A stretch of DNA of 64,000 nt, taken from the NCBI GenBank assembly GCA_048268485.1, contig JBLWVL010000018.1:6710-70709 (forward strand). The letters run 5' to 3'. The number at the start of each line of letters is the position of its first letter. Positions within the stretch are counted from its first letter, which is position 1. A model generated the notes under the pieces. It ran no database searches, was not told the DNA's origin, and saw only the letters and a list, made by a program, of their open reading frames with translations. This document shows, piece after piece, positions 62,706 to 64,000 of this stretch. The position numbers were made by a program, and so were the translations under genes. The DNA comes from Oceanospirillum sp048268485. GTDB taxonomy: Bacteria; Pseudomonadota; Gammaproteobacteria; Pseudomonadales; Halomonadaceae.

Positions 62706-62888
62706 TTAAGCAGATCGCTGCTCCATCCTCTCCATAATCCATTCATCAATTTCAGACTCGACCCACGCCACGGAACGTATGCTTTGTTTGATAGGCTTTG
62801 GAAATGCACCGGCTTGGATATTGCGGTAGATGGTTGATTTAGCCATGCCGGTCTTTTCGATAACGGTTTTCAGTTTGATTAGTCGCAT
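62706..62888 (-). CDS. AlpA-family helix-turn-helix regulator
   Basis: The 60-residue protein matches AlpA-type excisionase/activator proteins of prophages and islands: MRLIKLKTVIEKTGMAKSTI contains the winged-helix MerR-like helix-turn-helix, followed by YRNIQAGAFPKPIK and WVESEIDEWI, both diagnostic. It precedes the DUF499 operon on the same strand and could activate it or the integrase. In P4-like elements AlpA controls integrase expression and excision. Confidence 0.85.
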   Translation of the reverse strand: MRLIKLKTVIEKTGMAKSTIYRNIQAGAFPKPIKQSIRSVAWVESEIDEWIMERMEQRSA

Positions 62889-62991
62889 TTTGTTATGCCT
62901 CGTAATTGCTCATAGCATGAGGCGAGGCCGTCATTTTTGAGTGGAGGCTAACCATGTCCTCGGGTGAATAGACCTTGTAACGGAAATAGAA

Positions 62992-63022
62992 AAGAGATCT
63001 GGGGTTCAGCCCCAGATCTCTT
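62992..63022 (-). terminator. Intrinsic terminator of the YagK/YfjJ-like gene
   Basis: AAGAGATCTGGGG (62992-63004) and CCCCAGATCTCTT (63010-63022) form a 13-bp perfect stem with loop TTCAG, followed on the minus strand by a T-rich tail. It lies 27 bases after the stop at 63049. Confidence 0.8.
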
Positions 63023-63048
63023 CAGATATATATCATTTCAAAAAAACC

Positions 63049-63681
63049 TTATTTTTGGCTGTAGCCGAAACTTTTCCCACCTCCTGCGTACTCCTTGGTT
63101 TTTGCCTTACAGAAGTAACTTACCCAGTATATGAGTTCTGGAATGTTCTCCTGAGACACACAGCCAGCCTTAGAGAAGTGAACGGAGTCTCTGACCTGAT
63201 AGGGATAGAGCATTAGAGCAGTTGCCCAGGCTTTGATAATCCGAGCAGCCATGTTGCCGTCATCCGCCTGTTTGTTACCCAATGCCCGATAGGTATCAGC
63301 ATTCAGAAACAGCAGTACATGGTAGTGGCTGTGCTGAGCTGTATCGCGTTCTTTAGTCCATAGATACCGAACACCGGTTTGATGCACCCTGTGATTCGTT
63401 CTGGCAGCTTTTAGACGGTCTGCAGTGATCTGTGCTTTGAGGGATTCGATAAAGCGGGAAATCGCATTGTCAGGCATTACAGAAAGCCCTGCTGGGGCTC
63501 TTAACGTAAAGCCGATCACAAAGGTTCTGGGGTGGTGGGCTAAGGTCGTCTGAATGACGTTTAGGCTACGTTGTAGGTAGTTCACGATCAATGGTCCGTG
63601 ATTCAGGTTCACGGGGTAACTGTTGAAGATTGGATCTACATGCAGGGTTAAGTTTTTATTGGTTGGATGTCGTTGATTCAT
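63049..63681 (-). CDS. YagK/YfjJ-type protein with possible HUH motif (inovirus Gp2-like)
   Basis: The 210-residue protein resembles YagK/YfjJ and inovirus Gp2-type replication proteins. HSHYHVLLFLN holds a HYH triplet of the HUH endonuclease type (two His separated by a bulky residue), used in rolling-circle replication and relaxation. ATG 63681 has AGGAA 7 bases upstream and is preferred over 63774. Its neighbours are the AlpA-like gene and the right edge of the window. It may start replication of an episomal form of the island, which remains speculative. Confidence 0.65.
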   Translation of the reverse strand: MNQRHPTNKNLTLHVDPIFNSYPVNLNHGPLIVNYLQRSLNVIQTTLAHHPRTFVIGFTLRAPAGLSVMPDNAISRFIESLKAQITADRLKAARTNHRVHQTGVRYLWTKERDTAQHSHYHVLLFLNADTYRALGNKQADDGNMAARIIKAWATALMLYPYQVRDSVHFSKAGCVSQENIPELIYWVSYFCKAKTKEYAGGGKSFGYSQK

Positions 63682-63774
63682 TGTCATTTCCTGTTGTTGG
63701 TTATGCTCCATACCAACAGGTGACAACTTCAAAATTAACGTACGTAATGATCTGACTATTGATGAATAGCCCAT

Positions 63775-64000
63775 CTATGGATGGGGCATATTAGAGATAT
63801 ACAGTGGACTGCATAAACTAACCTATACCGACAAAATGGCTTTTCCCGACCTTCGAGAAATCCCTTCCGTTTTGATTCTGACCTTGTATCTCTCTTGGAG
63901 CTGAGGTTAGCTACCTCTGTTCCGATGAGTCTGGTGATGTTGATTCCGACCTTAGCACTTGATGCTGTCCTGTAGATGAACGCCCAGACTCTTTTATTCT
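63775..64000. other. Right-hand end, no gene recognised
   Basis: These 226 bases lie upstream of the YagK-like gene. No gene with a ribosome-binding site is seen. GACCTT occurs three times (63848, 63880, 63948) after a similar TTCYCGA or TTGATTC context, perhaps remnants of a repeat. The window ends inside the island. Confidence 0.4.

Noticed and set aside
63848..63953. Three GACCTT motifs at the right end as iterons
   Set aside because: The spacing is irregular (32 and 68 bases) and the flanks differ; too weak to call an origin.

Overview
The window looks like a chromosome segment of a marine-type gammaproteobacterium related to Oceanospirillales and Pseudomonadales. The evidence is gene order and family content: rlmB-rpsF-rpsR-DUF2232-rplI-dnaB, a GGA-rich RsmZ/CsrB-like RNA next to fdxA and mutS as in Pseudomonas, lptF/lptG divergent from pepA, and DUF3549 and DUF3392 proteins. 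This placement is inferred from synteny; no search was run.

Bases 1-48070 are backbone. In order they hold: holC, a membrane-bound diguanylate cyclase, pepA, the LPS exporter pair lptF-lptG, an RDD protein and trxC; an OxyR-type site in front of a peroxiredoxin-glutaredoxin fusion; an acetate/succinate CoA-transferase; DUF3549 and a YegS-like lipid kinase separated by a gap with DnaA boxes; ComFB and a Kef-type antiporter; a TetR regulator; a stand-alone JetD-like (DUF2220) Toprim protein; an HDOD protein; putP with an AraC regulator; a cytochrome c/HiPIP pair; a beta-CASP hydrolase; an exported nuclease; two tRNA-Leu(CAG) genes; rnr-rlmB; the S6/S18/L9-dnaB cluster; a prephenate dehydratase; a chemoreceptor with a c-type haem motif; a NERD protein; parC; the RsmZ-like RNA; fdxA and mutS.

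From about 48170 to the right edge the window enters an integrative defence island whose far end is not included. It starts with a P4-type tyrosine integrase and integrase-arm-like repeats directly upstream of mutS. Then come 12 perfect copies of a 10-bp repeat, a Septu-type PtuA/PtuB pair, an antitoxin-like remnant, a serine resolvase preceded by a three-part site resembling its own res, and a four-gene operon (DUF499 ATPase, DUF3780, DUF1156 DNA methyltransferase, PLD-SNF2 helicase). An AlpA-like regulator and a YagK/YfjJ-like protein with a possible HUH motif follow.

The most interesting content is the four-gene methylase/ATPase/helicase operon together with Septu, the GGA-rich regulatory RNA with its GacA-type upstream site, the tandem repeat, the putative res site, and several signalling proteins with unusual features (haem chemoreceptor, orphan JetD-like protein, diguanylate cyclase lacking an I-site, ComFB, HDOD-GAF). 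All functions are inferred from motifs and context.
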